64,000 nucleotides of DNA, taken from positions 2,362,001 through 2,426,000 of the forward strand of contig JAXBDG010000005.1 of the NCBI GenBank assembly GCA_036320915.1. The letters run 5' to 3'. The stretch comes from Linnemannia elongata (Eukaryota > Mortierellomycota > Mortierellomycetes > Mortierellales > Mortierellaceae). The notes under the pieces are model-generated. The model worked only from the letters and a program-made list of their open reading frames with translations. It had not been told where the DNA came from and made no database searches. Numbering within the stretch: the first letter of the stretch is position 1; every line of letters begins with the position of its first letter. Below, piece after piece: positions 22,601 through 32,289 of the stretch. A program made the position numbers and the translations under genes.

Positions 22601-25600
22601 TCACTCCGGAACAGAGAGAGTCGCTTTGGATTGTACTCAGCCGACATACCGCTTATGCGGATGGACATATTCCGCCGTCCTCACGCGTCAAGGTCTCCAA
22701 AGATGCAACCAACCAATCCGTCCCGATCGAGATCTCTGACGACGACTTTGACGACCTTGGCGAGATTGACTTGGCCAGCATGGACTTTGATGATGAAGAT
22801 ATGCATACAGAGGCTCAGCCTCCAACGCCTACATCTGCACCAGCACCTGCACGACCTACACCTACGTCAACCTCGGCTTCCCGCTCGGACCTCCTCCATC
22901 GCAGCACTTTGACGAGCAACCCGTTTCAGACGATGCTCAATTTCGGGGCAGCAGGAATGAAGACAGGAATTCCAGCAGGAGGATCGGCGTCATCTTCAAG
23001 GAAGCTTCCTTCTACTCTGAGCAAGCTCCGGCCGATCACGCCTGCCAAGCCCGCGACGAGACCGCCACCGGCGGTTAAGGGCAGCAAGCTCAGTCAGATG
23101 CGCAGGGACCACGTGAGGGAGAGACAAAATATCGTCGATGCCACCAAAATCGCGCGCCAGGCATCGAAGCCGATCTTCAAGAAACCGATCACAGCTTCGG
23201 AATCCGACACGGACTCGGACAGTGGTTCTGAAGGCAAACATGACAATGGACTCAGCAGTCTCATCGATGCGGAGGAAACCTGGAACAATCGGAACAAGCC
23301 CCAGGAACCCCGGAAAACCAAACTCCTTGAACTCACCGACATTGTTGGAAAGGGCGCGGTGGTTGATACAGCAGCTATTCGACGCAAGAAGATCGAGGAC
23401 GATGCCCACAGGCACCACCGCTTGACTCCTAACCTCGCCGGGTTGCACGCGCAGATCCTTCAGTGGGAGGTATCCTCAACCGGTGACCACCCACCCAATG
23501 GTCGAGAGTATGCGCCCGTTCCTTTGCGGTTTGGTACCGTGGAGGCCTATGTGAAGGCGTTTGAACCGTTACTGGTGCTGGAATGCTGGCAGCAATTGAT
23601 TGCCGCCCGGGGTGAGGTCAGTCCATCATCGGACTCTATCAATGGTGTGGTGGTCAATCGCGTTTCGATCAACAACTTTCAGGACACCCATATGAAGATT
23701 GCCATCAACAACGCTAGCAGTCTTTCAGTTGAAGATATTGTTGTTATCTCGGACCCGGCCACAAAGGACATCTTCACGTCAACCGGCAATGCTGCGCGTG
23801 CGAAACCATTCTATGCCAAGGTTCAATCGATCACCAAGGCTAAGGGCCAGTGCGAGGTCGTATTCCGAACACACTTGAAGATCGAGGAGTCTAGCTCGCT
23901 CATGTTTATCCGGCCTCAAACGACTTGGTCCATTCTGAAATTGACCAAGTAAGTCGAATATGCTTCATGCTACATTTACAGATGAACGTCAATCATGTAT
24001 TACGGTCTTAGGTGCTCACTCGTGTTGATATCTCTTTCCTACATAGTTTGACGACCACTCACCGCGAGTACGCCGCGCTGATTGCCATGAGATACTATGA
24101 ACTTCGCGATCACGTTCTGAACCCACCAGACGCGGCTCCTATCAAACCTTCCTTGGAGACCGTTCAGAAGGTGATGGATGTCTACAAGGTCAACACACCC
24201 CAAGCACAAGCCATCGTTGGAGCAATCGAGAAACCAGTGGGTTTCACTCTCATTCAAGGGTAGGCTATGTGTATTGAACACGCTTTCTTTTGTTATTATT
24301 TTTGTAATTGATTTTGCTGAAATGACGTTCAGCTGACTCTGGTTGTGCCATTTTCTAGACCGCCAGGTACTGGAAAGACGAAAACGATTCTGGGGTTGGT
24401 TGGTGCACTACTTGCAGATGGATCTAGAGCGCGAGCTGCACCCACAGTTCAATCATCGCGGGCTGCTGAGCGTTCATTGCAGACTGGCACTGTGAGCCGT
24501 ATTCTTGTCTGCGCTCCTTCCAACGCAGCCATTGATGAGATTGTCAAGCGTTTCAAGGGCGGAATCAGGAACACAGCAGGTGAGATGTTCATCCCCAAGG
24601 TCATTCGTGTTGGTAACATTGAAGCCGTGAATGCGGAAGTCCAGGATGTCGCACTTGATACCCTCATCGCCAAGGAGCTGGAATCGGCCAGTACTTCAAA
24701 GGATGACTTCCAGACATCAGCTCGATCACTGGCAACAATGCGCGAGAAGCTCCGAGGAGTGCAGCAAGAACTCGAGCATGCGCGTCTTGAACACGTGCAG
24801 GCGAAGGAGTCGGACGATGCCATGGCCGTCAACATGGCACTCTCCAAAATCAAGGCCCTCAATAAATCCAAGTGGCAGCTAGGACAGGAGATGGACTCGG
24901 CCCGACTCAGCCATTCGGAACTGTCACAGAAGAAGGATCAGGCGAGGAAGGACGCGCGAAACAAGATTTTGGGCGAAGCCGACGTGATCTGTTCAACCCT
25001 TAATGCAAGTGGTCACGATCTCCTCACAAGTGCGACATTCACCTTTGACACGGTGATTATCGATGAGGCTGCTCAGTCAGTGGAGATCAGCTCTTTGATC
25101 CCCCTGAAGTACGGTTGCAAGCGTTGTATTCTTGTTGGAGGTAAACCGAAGGCTGATCTTAACTCAACTGATCGTTGCATGCGTACCATCTGAGAGTTCA
25201 GCATTGCTAACTGTCCTATTCGCCATCTTACTCGTTAGACCCCAATCAGCTTCCTCCCACTGTCATTTCTCAGCTGGCGGCTGAATACGACTACAATCAG
25301 AGTCTTTTCGTTCGCATTCAAAAGCTGGCACCAACATCGGTTCATTTGCTGAGTATTCAGTACCGTATGCACCCTGACATCAGCGTTTTTCCTTCTCGAG
25401 AGTTTTACAACTCTTTGCTGCGAGACGGACCAGGCATGGCCAGCAAGACTCAGGCTGAATGGCATCGCAATCCTGTGTTCTCACCCTATCGTTTCTTTGA
25501 TGTGTACGATGGACGAGAAGAAACTGGTCTGTCGCAGTCGCATCACAACGTCGCGGAGGCCAAGGCAGCCGTGGCGCTATTGGAGGGTCTCTGCAATGGC

Positions 25601-27052
25601 AACCCGACCCTCAACGTAAGTCACGTCTTTTTCTCGTAAACTTGAGGTTTCTAGCGTCTGCAACCAAGGTTTTAACCTCTCATTTGCTTCCTGTGTGTAC
25701 ATGTAGTTCTTCCGACGCGTCGGTGTCATTTCTCCTTATAAGCAACAGGTTCGCACCCTGAAGGACTTTTTCCAGAGAGCGTTCGACAAGACCATTCTGG
25801 AGGCCGTCGACTTCAATACTGTGGACGGCTTTCAGGGACAGGAGAAGGATATCATCATCTTTTCCTGTGTCCGAGCGTCTGCCAATGGGTCAGTTGGTTT
25901 CTTGTCGGATGTGAGGCGTATGAACGTCGCCTTGACGCGTGCGCGTTCGTCTCTATTCATTCTCGGTAATGCTGAGACGCTTCGTCGCAAGAAGATATGG
26001 GGCGACCTCGTGAGAGATGCCGAGGAGCGTGGATTCTTCACTAAGGTAAATTTTGGTATATGTGTGTGCTGAGTTCACCTATTGGCGTTTGTGTGAGTCT
26101 TAGGGCTAACGGATATACTTTGCATTAAAACGCAGGTTGAAATTGGCGTTTTTGGGCCAAGAGGAGCAACTGCTCCAAAGAACATCTTGCAGCCAAAGGC
26201 TTCTTCTGATAAGAGAAACGACCTTTATGGACGCGTCTCTGATCACAGGAAGGCAGTGGCCATCAGCCAACCTATGGCGACACTGGAGGATATGATGGAA
26301 GTTGGCATTGCTTACCCCACTATTCCTGAGACAGATGACTCTCAGATTGAAGTTCAGCCAGTACGTGGCAGACAACTCGACCGGCGCCAGGAGCCCGTTC
26401 ATTCAGGCGTTCGCAATGGACGAACGTACAAAGACTCACCTCCACGCCGTACTCTACCTGACCTTACGCATTCTCCTGCACCACGCCATGAGAATGGATA
26501 CAAGCGGAAACAAGACGCTTCTCCCGACGCGCCACCATCAAGTCGTCGCGTGGAAGAGGTAACCCTTGTCATTTTTGTTATTATATGCTCTTCAGAGTGC
26601 TTTGGCTAACATCCTTTCCTTCCATCATGTCTTGATCAGATAAATGATAGGAGTCATTCTGGAAGACCCACACATGCCTTACCTGAAAGGCCGCCCTCGC
26701 CTAAGCGAGCAAAGCCTCAGTCAAGTCTCTTTATCAAGAGGAAACCGCTATCCACAAAGGTACATCATGACACAGCTGTTGTTCCATTGGGTGTGTTGTA
26801 AAATGAAAATGAGATGCTAACTTGAGCGTTCTTTTTTTTCGCTTTTTTTTTCTTTTCTCTTTCTCTTTTCAGCCTGCAATCTCATCGGGTTCTAACAGTG
26901 TCCCTCTTCGCGAAAGACTTGCAGCAGGGGTCATCCCGATTCAAAGGAGTTATCCATCTGGAGCCAGTCGTCCCCCAGCTCCACGACCAACACCTGCTCC
27001 CAAACCTGCACCTTCGTTAGACGATATCCTGGGGTCCATGCGACGAAACTGA
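19606..27052 (+). CDS. SEN1: SEN1-type superfamily 1 RNA/DNA helicase (transcription termination)
   Basis: Exons 19606-19997, 20109-23948, 24047-24259, 24359-25140, 25239-25615, 25707-26045, 26136-26558, 26640-26759, 26873-27052; about 2221 aa, close to yeast Sen1 (about 2230). Residues about 40-800 form the helical SEN1 N-terminal domain. An acidic, SUMO-interaction-like VPIEISDDDFDDLGEID and a Ser/Pro linker follow. The helicase core has Walker A GPPGTGKTKT (about 1482), the motif II region VIIDEAAQS (about 1716), motif III GDPNQLPPT, motif IV SIQYRMHPDI, motif V VDGFQGQEKDIIIFSCVR and motif VI NVALTRARSSLFILGN. Sen1 unwinds R-loops and, in yeast, terminates non-coding Pol II transcripts within the NNS complex. 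The C-terminal 300 residues are basic and Pro-rich with KR clusters suited to nuclear import. An in-frame ATG at 19450 would add 52 residues, but that stretch looks like leader. Introns are about 75-113 nt. Confidence 0.95.
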
Positions 27053-27871
27053 GAAACAACACACACGAAACGCCTACCTTACGCCACGCATTTTCATTGT
27101 TATTTTCATCATCTTTAGCATCGTACTTAGCGCATTTGTTTCCTTTTATTTGATGTATAATAATAGACTTGGTACTTTTTTTTTTGTTGAGGAAGTGAAA
27201 GCTATAGTACTAGAGGTTGAACACGGTCGACGGTGCTCATATAAGTGAGCGCAAGAAAATCTGGCTGTGCGCGAACGACCTTGCGCACTACTGTAATCTC
27301 GCCAGTCCCCTCAAGCTCCCTCTCCTTTTCCACACGCCAATCAAACCCCTCAGTCTCCATCGAGATCATCTCAATCCTCAACTTGTCCCCGGTGCCTTCA
27401 GTAGCATAATACTCCAGATCCAAACGCCACCAACACCAATACACCTACACCAGCTACACCCCCAACACCATCAACACCATCATCATCATCAACAACAATA
27501 CTTTTCAATACTCATCATCAGTATCAACACTTTTCAATCACTTGCTATACCATCATCAAGTCCTTGTTGTCTACCAGTTTGTCTTTCTTTCCTTCGCTTA
27601 TCTTTGTCTGTCTGGCTGTCCTTGTTGTGTTGTTTGGCTGTCCTTGTCTTGTCTGATACCAAACCAAAAAAAAAAAAAAAAAAAAAAAAGTTGAAAGAGA
27701 AAGGGAATACAAGTTCGTTTACAGCCATGGATGATGAAAGGAGGGAGGGTTTATTTTAATAAGAACATCTCTGTGCTTAAGCATGCGCGAGCGAGCCGCG
27801 GGCAATATGCTTGTGGACAATGAGATAATGTAAAAATAAAAATTGTTTATGACAGGATGGGCGCCTTTTTT
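27053..27871. other. Convergent intergenic region downstream of SEN1
   Basis: About 820 bp. SEN1's 3' UTR probably ends near 27170. 27420-27560 is (CAC/CAT/CAA)-rich low complexity. A 25-base A run lies at 27665-27689. The open frame across 27217-27759 is composed of this low-complexity sequence and has no recognisable domain, so I do not call it a gene. Confidence 0.5.
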
Positions 27872-28258
27872 TTAAAGCCCCGATTGACCCCTGCATTCAA
27901 AACCGTACAAAGCATGGCAACATCCACCAGGAACTATCTTACATTTCCTAGAGGATTCTTTGATAGCATCCTGAGTAATGTAACATCTGAAATCGGCCTT
28001 GCGACCATCGACGTAGAGCGTGTAGTCTCTGTATGCATCTTGGACACAGTCGCTGGTTGAGTGCCAGGCAACGCAAAAGTTGTCACCGTCGTAGCAACCC
28101 TTTTCGTCAATGCCCACTTTTCTCAATCCTCCTTTCCAGTGGTAGCCGTTTTCTCGGCGAAGCTCGACTGTATCTTTGTCGATTGTAACAACGGACCATG
28201 CATCAACCTGAAGCATCAGTGCTGGCAAAAGGGCAACGAAAAAGATTCCTTTCAGCAT
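27872..28258 (-). CDS. Small secreted cysteine-rich protein, unknown function
   Basis: Single-exon 128-aa ORF with ATG at 28258. Residues 1-20 (MLKGIFFVALLPALMLQVDA) are a textbook signal peptide: a Lys near the start, a hydrophobic core, and cleavage after VDA. The mature part is about 108 aa with eight cysteines (CYD, FCV, DCV, RCY, KCK, GCC, FEC), enough for four disulfides. It has the polar, Gly- and Tyr-containing look of fungal small secreted proteins. I do not recognise the family. It could be a wall-associated or effector-like protein; no function is claimed. The gene is isolated, with SEN1 convergent on one side and the LINE remnant upstream. A TTTAAATA-like element lies about 370 bp upstream (28624-28631) but is weak evidence. 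Confidence 0.7.
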   Translation of the reverse strand: MLKGIFFVALLPALMLQVDAWSVVTIDKDTVELRRENGYHWKGGLRKVGIDEKGCYDGDNFCVAWHSTSDCVQDAYRDYTLYVDGRKADFRCYITQDAIKESSRKCKIVPGGCCHALYGFECRGQSGL

Positions 28259-29226
28259 GGTGGAAATCTACAGCCATCGCCATAATCCGTGATGTCAGTA
28301 AGCTACCATTTACTTGCGAGCGAAAGTTCAATAGCGCATACAAATAGTCTTACCATGGTCTTATCAAGAAGGACAGGTTTGATTTGGGGAGGGTTGGCTG
28401 TAAGCTCTTGTTTTGAGAGTCTAGGAAATCTTAAGGTAATCCGACGAGGGTCCTATGAAGCAGATCGTCTGTACGCTGGAGAGTCTTGCAAGAGTACCTT
28501 TAATAGTGGATGCGGCGGTGCAGGGACTCCAATAGGTTGCGATTCCAAGAAAGCAGGCGGTATCAGGGCGGGGTTGGCGTGTAGAGGATAGAGAGTGTAA
28601 GGAGAAAATAGGAGAGTTGGATGGCCTATTTAAATGAGTTTTTGTTTTGCCACGCAACTGAGCACATGCTAGTGTGATCGATTTATTTTATCAAGAGTCG
28701 CTTCAACGATTCATAAGAGTACACCTATAGCTAACGACTTGACACTTGGTCGCAAAAAAAAAAACATGGGACTGTTGGGTACAGTTTGGATCAAATAACT
28801 CGAAACGCTCTTCAACAGCCCATGCTGCAGCCCATGCTGCTTCATTGTCGATTTGTTTACTTCTTGTGTTCAGTTTGCTCTATCTTAAAGTTTATTTATC
28901 TGTTCTGCCGAATGAGTGAAGCAAGTATCTTTCCGTATTCCTCCTCTTTCTTTTCATCTACTCTTATTTCTACAGAATCTAGAGCCTAGCGCCGTTTGAA
29001 AGTACAACCATCATGGGAATAATTTCAGACACGAAAAAATGTTCTTATTATCGTTGTGAGCATTTTTTCATTAGACCATAGTTTTCAGTAGAAGGTTGGC
29101 TTGCGGCTACACTTCGAACTCCGAGGAACATTCGGCGAGAAAATACCATCATGCAGTCGAATGTTGTATACATCAAACGTCCCATCCATTGGCGAACCAT
29201 GTCCATGTCTGATTTTGTCAGAGAAT
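28259..29226. other. Gene-poor stretch upstream of the small secreted protein gene
   Basis: About 970 bp. It should contain the promoter and leader of the secreted protein gene. An exact short duplication CAGCCCATGCTG occurs at about 28817-28839. Short open frames on both strands are not supported by domains, codon pattern or splice sites. Confidence 0.4.
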
Positions 29227-29243
29227 TTTTTTTTTTTTTTTTG

Positions 29244-29263
29244 GTACACAATTTTATTTCTCT
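29244..29263 (-). repeat. 20-bp inverted repeat, LINE 3' end copy A
   Basis: The minus strand reads AGAGAAATAAAATTGTGTAC followed by CC and the poly(A) tail (T run on the plus strand). It is an exact reverse complement of copy B at 30200-30219. Confidence 0.8.
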
Positions 29264-29412
29264 GACAAACAGAACAGAGGAGGCATTTGGAAGTAGAGGG
29301 AACTACGACCAAACTCTTCAGTGAACCATCCGTCAGTCACAGTTCGGTCCGGGACATGGCTCTGCGCAACAATTGTCGCTGCTCTTCACAGCAATAACGG
29401 AAGAAAATAAAA

Positions 29413-30193
29413 CTAGATAAGAATGAAGGGGATTCTTCCCATCCTCTCCATCAATGATAACTTCCTCCTTCCCAACAAGCTCTCCAACAGCCGTTCATCA
29501 GCTGCTCGTGGATTCTTGGTCGCTCCAGGGCATGTCCGATCCTCATGTGTGGCTAGCGAAGCGCCACACGGGCAGAAACCATCGCGCGTGATGTAACCAT
29601 ATCCTTGACTCCAGTCACCACGAGGACCTGTGTATTTGGATGTCTTGTCCTTCGCAGAAATGCCCTGGGTCTGTTCCCACGCGATAGTCGCGGAGCATCG
29701 GGGTTTCCAGATCCGCTCTGAGGCCTGCGTCTCCAGGTAGCCAACAAATTTGTGGAGGACCGTCTTGGCGATGGACTGTGGGGTTCGGAAAACTGCGGAC
29801 CATTCAATCATCTCGTTCTTGGGGGTGATGCCGCGGAGTAGGTCCGATACGTTCCACTTGGGGTTCTCATCGCGATCGGGAGCAGGACTACCGCTGTGCA
29901 CGGCTCGAGCTCCACCGATAGAGGAGAATCCCTGCACATTATCCGCATCTCGGGGTGGCCGCCAGTGTATGGGTACTGGCCGCGGGGCTTGACGACCGTT
30001 ATCCACCGCGCGTTTGTGTTCTCGCTTCCTGGCTGCATTGTAGTTGTTTGTCGCCTGTACACCCCACTCGTCGATCTTGCCCATAGCCTCCTTCCAGATC
30101 GTAGTGGTGGTCTCAGCTGCCGAGGAACAGTTCCAGACATGCTCGTTATCCTCCTTCTCGAGCTCGCATTGTCGGCAAAGACATGTTGGGTAC
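29413..30193 (-). pseudogene. LINE ORF2 C-terminal fragment (zinc-finger region to stop)
   Basis: An open frame of about 260 codons with no start of its own. It begins inside coding sequence (ALYPTCLCRQCELEKEDNEH) and runs to a stop at 29413. After the CxxC...HxxxC finger comes a region with WKEAMGKIDEWGVQATNN, a second Cys-rich patch GFCPCGASLATHEDRTC, and an end in MERMGRIPFILI. The frame is undisrupted, suggesting a fairly recent insertion, but the enzyme domains are missing. It is not expected to make a functional protein. Confidence 0.65.
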
Positions 30194-30199
30194 AGAGCA

Positions 30200-30243
30200 A
30201 GAGAAATAAAATTGTGTACGAAAAAAAAAAAAAAAAAAAAAAA
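30200..30243 (+). repeat. 20-bp inverted repeat, LINE 3' end copy B with its own 23-A tail
   Basis: The plus strand reads AGAGAAATAAAATTGTGTAC (30200-30219), then G, then 23 A (30221-30243). This is the same 3' terminus plus tail as copy A but in opposite orientation, at the other edge of the remnant. Almost nothing else of a plus-strand element is present. Confidence 0.75.
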
Positions 30244-30343
30244 TATGGTGGCGTTGCATAGGTGCTTAAGGGTATGTCACGTGAAATAAACTCCTTGTGA
30301 ATAAGGATGTAAAAAATTCTTTCAAACATCAAGAAGCATCAAA

Positions 30344-30414
30344 GCGTGGTTGGTTTAGTGGTATAATTACCGCCTGCCACGCGGTAGACCCGGGTTCGAT
30401 TCCCGGACCACGCA
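30344..30414 (+). tRNA. tRNA-Gly (anticodon GCC)
   Basis: 71 nt, intronless. The acceptor stem GCGTGGT (30344-30350) pairs perfectly with ACCACGC (30407-30413), and the discriminator A is at 30414. The anticodon loop CTGCCAC gives GCC at 30376-30378, flanked by the CCGC/GCGG stem. The A box is TGGTTTAGTGG and the B box GGTTCGATTCC. The T arm CCCGGGTTCGATTCCCGG is complete. It is independent of its neighbours and transcribed by RNA polymerase III. Confidence 0.97.
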
Positions 30415-30420
30415 TTTCTC

Positions 30421-30424
30421 TTTT
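30421..30424 (+). terminator. RNA polymerase III T-run terminator of tRNA-Gly
   Basis: Four T residues begin seven bases after the tRNA end, the minimal Pol III termination signal. A longer T run at about 30471-30480 could act as back-up. Confidence 0.6.
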
Positions 30425-30648
30425 GCCTTTACTTGCTCCAGTTTTTCCTTCTGGTTGCTTGGTTTGTGTCTTTTTTTTTTGAGCTCTTGTACAGTACCAC
30501 TGCACTAGGCGGCAAAGGATTGGTGAAGTATTTTAGTTGGAGGCGCATGAAGCCTTTTGTTTATTTTTATTTTTGGGACAGAAAAGACAGTTATAAAAGC
30601 AACTTTGGTTGATAGGCTGGAGGCGAAGGAGAAAGGGAAAGAACTTGT

Positions 30649-30810
30649 CTAAATGTTCTCCATTTTGAAGTTGCTATCGCAGGCATAGCTCTCGTTCATA
30701 GCACACGAGATGGGTACAGGGGCGGCCATGGTTGAGTATACGCTTGTGGACAGGAGGGCGGCCAGGATGAGCAAGAGAATGGTGGAGGTCTTGAATGACG
30801 AGGTTGCCAT
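30649..30810 (-). CDS. Candidate tiny secreted peptide precursor (53 aa)
   Basis: ATG at 30810 opens a 53-aa frame. After a short Ser/Thr/Lys head (MATSSFKTST) comes the hydrophobic core ILLLILAALLSTSVYS, then MAAPVP, and a short tail with two cysteines (SCAMNESYAC) ending in NFKMENI. This is the architecture of a signal peptide followed by a peptide of about 25 residues. A TATAAAT element lies about 195 bp upstream (31005-31011). There is no recognised family. At this length chance cannot be excluded, but a clean signal peptide with a TATA-like element upstream supports expression. Confidence 0.4.
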   Translation of the reverse strand: MATSSFKTSTILLLILAALLSTSVYSTMAAPVPISCAMNESYACDSNFKMENI

Positions 30811-32289
30811 TTTTGAGGACAAGGTTTTTGCGATGAGAGACAACTGTGGGTTTTTTGTAGGTGGTAGATAGCAGTGGTAGTGGGTGGGTCCGATAGAAAG
30901 TGGAGGTTAGGGTGTCTTTTGCTGCTGGGATTATGTGGAGATGATAATGTTGAACGGTAAAGAGGAAAGTTTTTAAGAGTTTCAATGTAGTCGTTTTCCT
31001 TCGCATTTATATTTATGTGGTTTGTTTTTGGGCTTATGGCAGGAGTTGACCATCCATTCTATCTCTGCTCATGTAGTCCAAGTATATTCGTTTGTCTATC
31101 ATGCCCATCTGTCTGTCTTTTCATCCACTCTCTCCTTCCATCTCCGTGTTCGAATGCAACGGACACAAAAATAAAGGGCGTATCAAAAGAGCTTTTCTCT
31201 TGCGCAAAAAAGTTGTGAGGAGTGAGAAGAGAGTAAGCAAGGAGGATGACTCTGACTGGAAGGCTAGTCAAGAAAAATGAGAGCGACAGCCAGGTTAGGG
31301 CGACAGTGCATATATATACGCACTCTCACACAAAGAGGAGCGTCAAGGCACCGGTTCGGTAGTAATAATTGGTACAAAGGACGACAATGAGTGAGCCATG
31401 TATGTTGTAGGCTCCCACACGGTTACAACAACAATGATCCAAATCCAGAGAACGAACGTTGACAGCCCTTTTTTCCTACTTAAAGAGGCCCCTTGTTCTT
31501 AAGTGCTAGATTCTATTTCTGGCCTCCTTTGCGGTTTTGTGGACATTGGCAGGGGGATGTTTGGAAAGAAAGGATAAAAGGAGAGATATTACAGAACAAA
31601 ATGAGGAAGGAGGTAAATGAGGGGAACTGAGCTTCAAGCTAGTATGTCAGTTGTAGTGATTGCTAGAAGCGTGTTCCTGTATAACGGAATATGATTGAGA
31701 GTCAGAGACATCGTCTGTGGCGAATGTAACACAAAGAAAGCGAACACAACGCGTGTTATTATCCTATCATTTTAGACCCTGCGTGTCGCACTTCGTTCAT
31801 GCATCTAAGTGGACGTCTGCTGAGTTTTCCGCGGGCGAGAGGATGACACGAAAAAGAAGACTACTCGACACAAGTGACGACTATGACAGAAGGGCCTCAA
31901 CGACAGGTACATGAGTAGAGTACATCGTCGCCTTTTTACAAGGGAAGAGGATCACATCATAATACATTCTCGAATGATTCCTGTCTGGACGAAGAAATCC
32001 AAGAAAGACTTTCTCCCCCCCTTTTTTTTATTCGGTCTTCTCTTCTCCACTCTTTTCTTCGTTATTTCCTTCTTCTTTCTTCTCCCTTGTTTTTTATTAT
32101 ACCCTCTTTGCATCTGTCGAATATCACCACGCCCATATCCACTTCTCAAGGTCTCTATTTTTGAAGCAGGAGTCGTCACCTCTATTCAGGATCATAGGAG
32201 GACACCAGCAGGCCTCAGCACGCACACATACACACACCCTCATCAACCTGTTCCACGTACAAACCATTTTCTTTCAATCAACCATAGCC
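30811..32289. other. Divergent intergenic region between the peptide gene and the PAP2 gene
   Basis: About 1.5 kb. It includes a CATATATATACG stretch (31309-31320) and a strongly pyrimidine-rich run (about 32010-32110) within 300 bp of the PAP2 start. (CACACA)-type repeats lie in the PAP2 leader (about 32220-32240). No further gene is supported. Confidence 0.45.
31005..31011 (-). promoter_or_regulatory. TATA-like element upstream of the tiny secreted peptide gene
   Basis: TATAAAT on the minus strand, about 195 bp upstream of the ATG at 30810. Confidence 0.3.

Larger units (their letters stand above)
29227..30199 (-). mobile_element. 5'-truncated LINE (non-LTR retrotransposon) remnant with 3' poly(A)
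   Basis: On the minus strand the order is: a fragment of a retrotransposon ORF2 C-terminus (about 30199 to 29413), a roughly 150-nt 3' UTR, the end sequence AGAGAAATAAAATTGTGTAC (29263-29244), then a poly(A) tail seen as 16 T at 29227-29242. The coding part carries the CCHC-like finger CRQCELEKEDNEHVWNC, the usual C-terminal zinc motif of fungal LINE ORF2 proteins. No reverse transcriptase core is present, so the copy is 5'-truncated and dead. I could not find a convincing target-site duplication. The LINE assignment rests on the finger motif plus the tail; the clade is unknown. Confidence 0.75.

Noticed and set aside
27217..27759. 180-codon open frame downstream of SEN1
   Set aside because: It is built from CAC/CAT/CAA repeats, pyrimidine runs and a poly(A) tract. 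It shows no domain and sits in the expected 3' flank.
27000..32000. A novel multi-gene defence or biosynthetic system in the accessory-looking middle section
   Set aside because: Only a LINE remnant, a tRNA, two tiny secreted ORFs and gene-free DNA are present. No enzyme set or co-oriented cluster exists.
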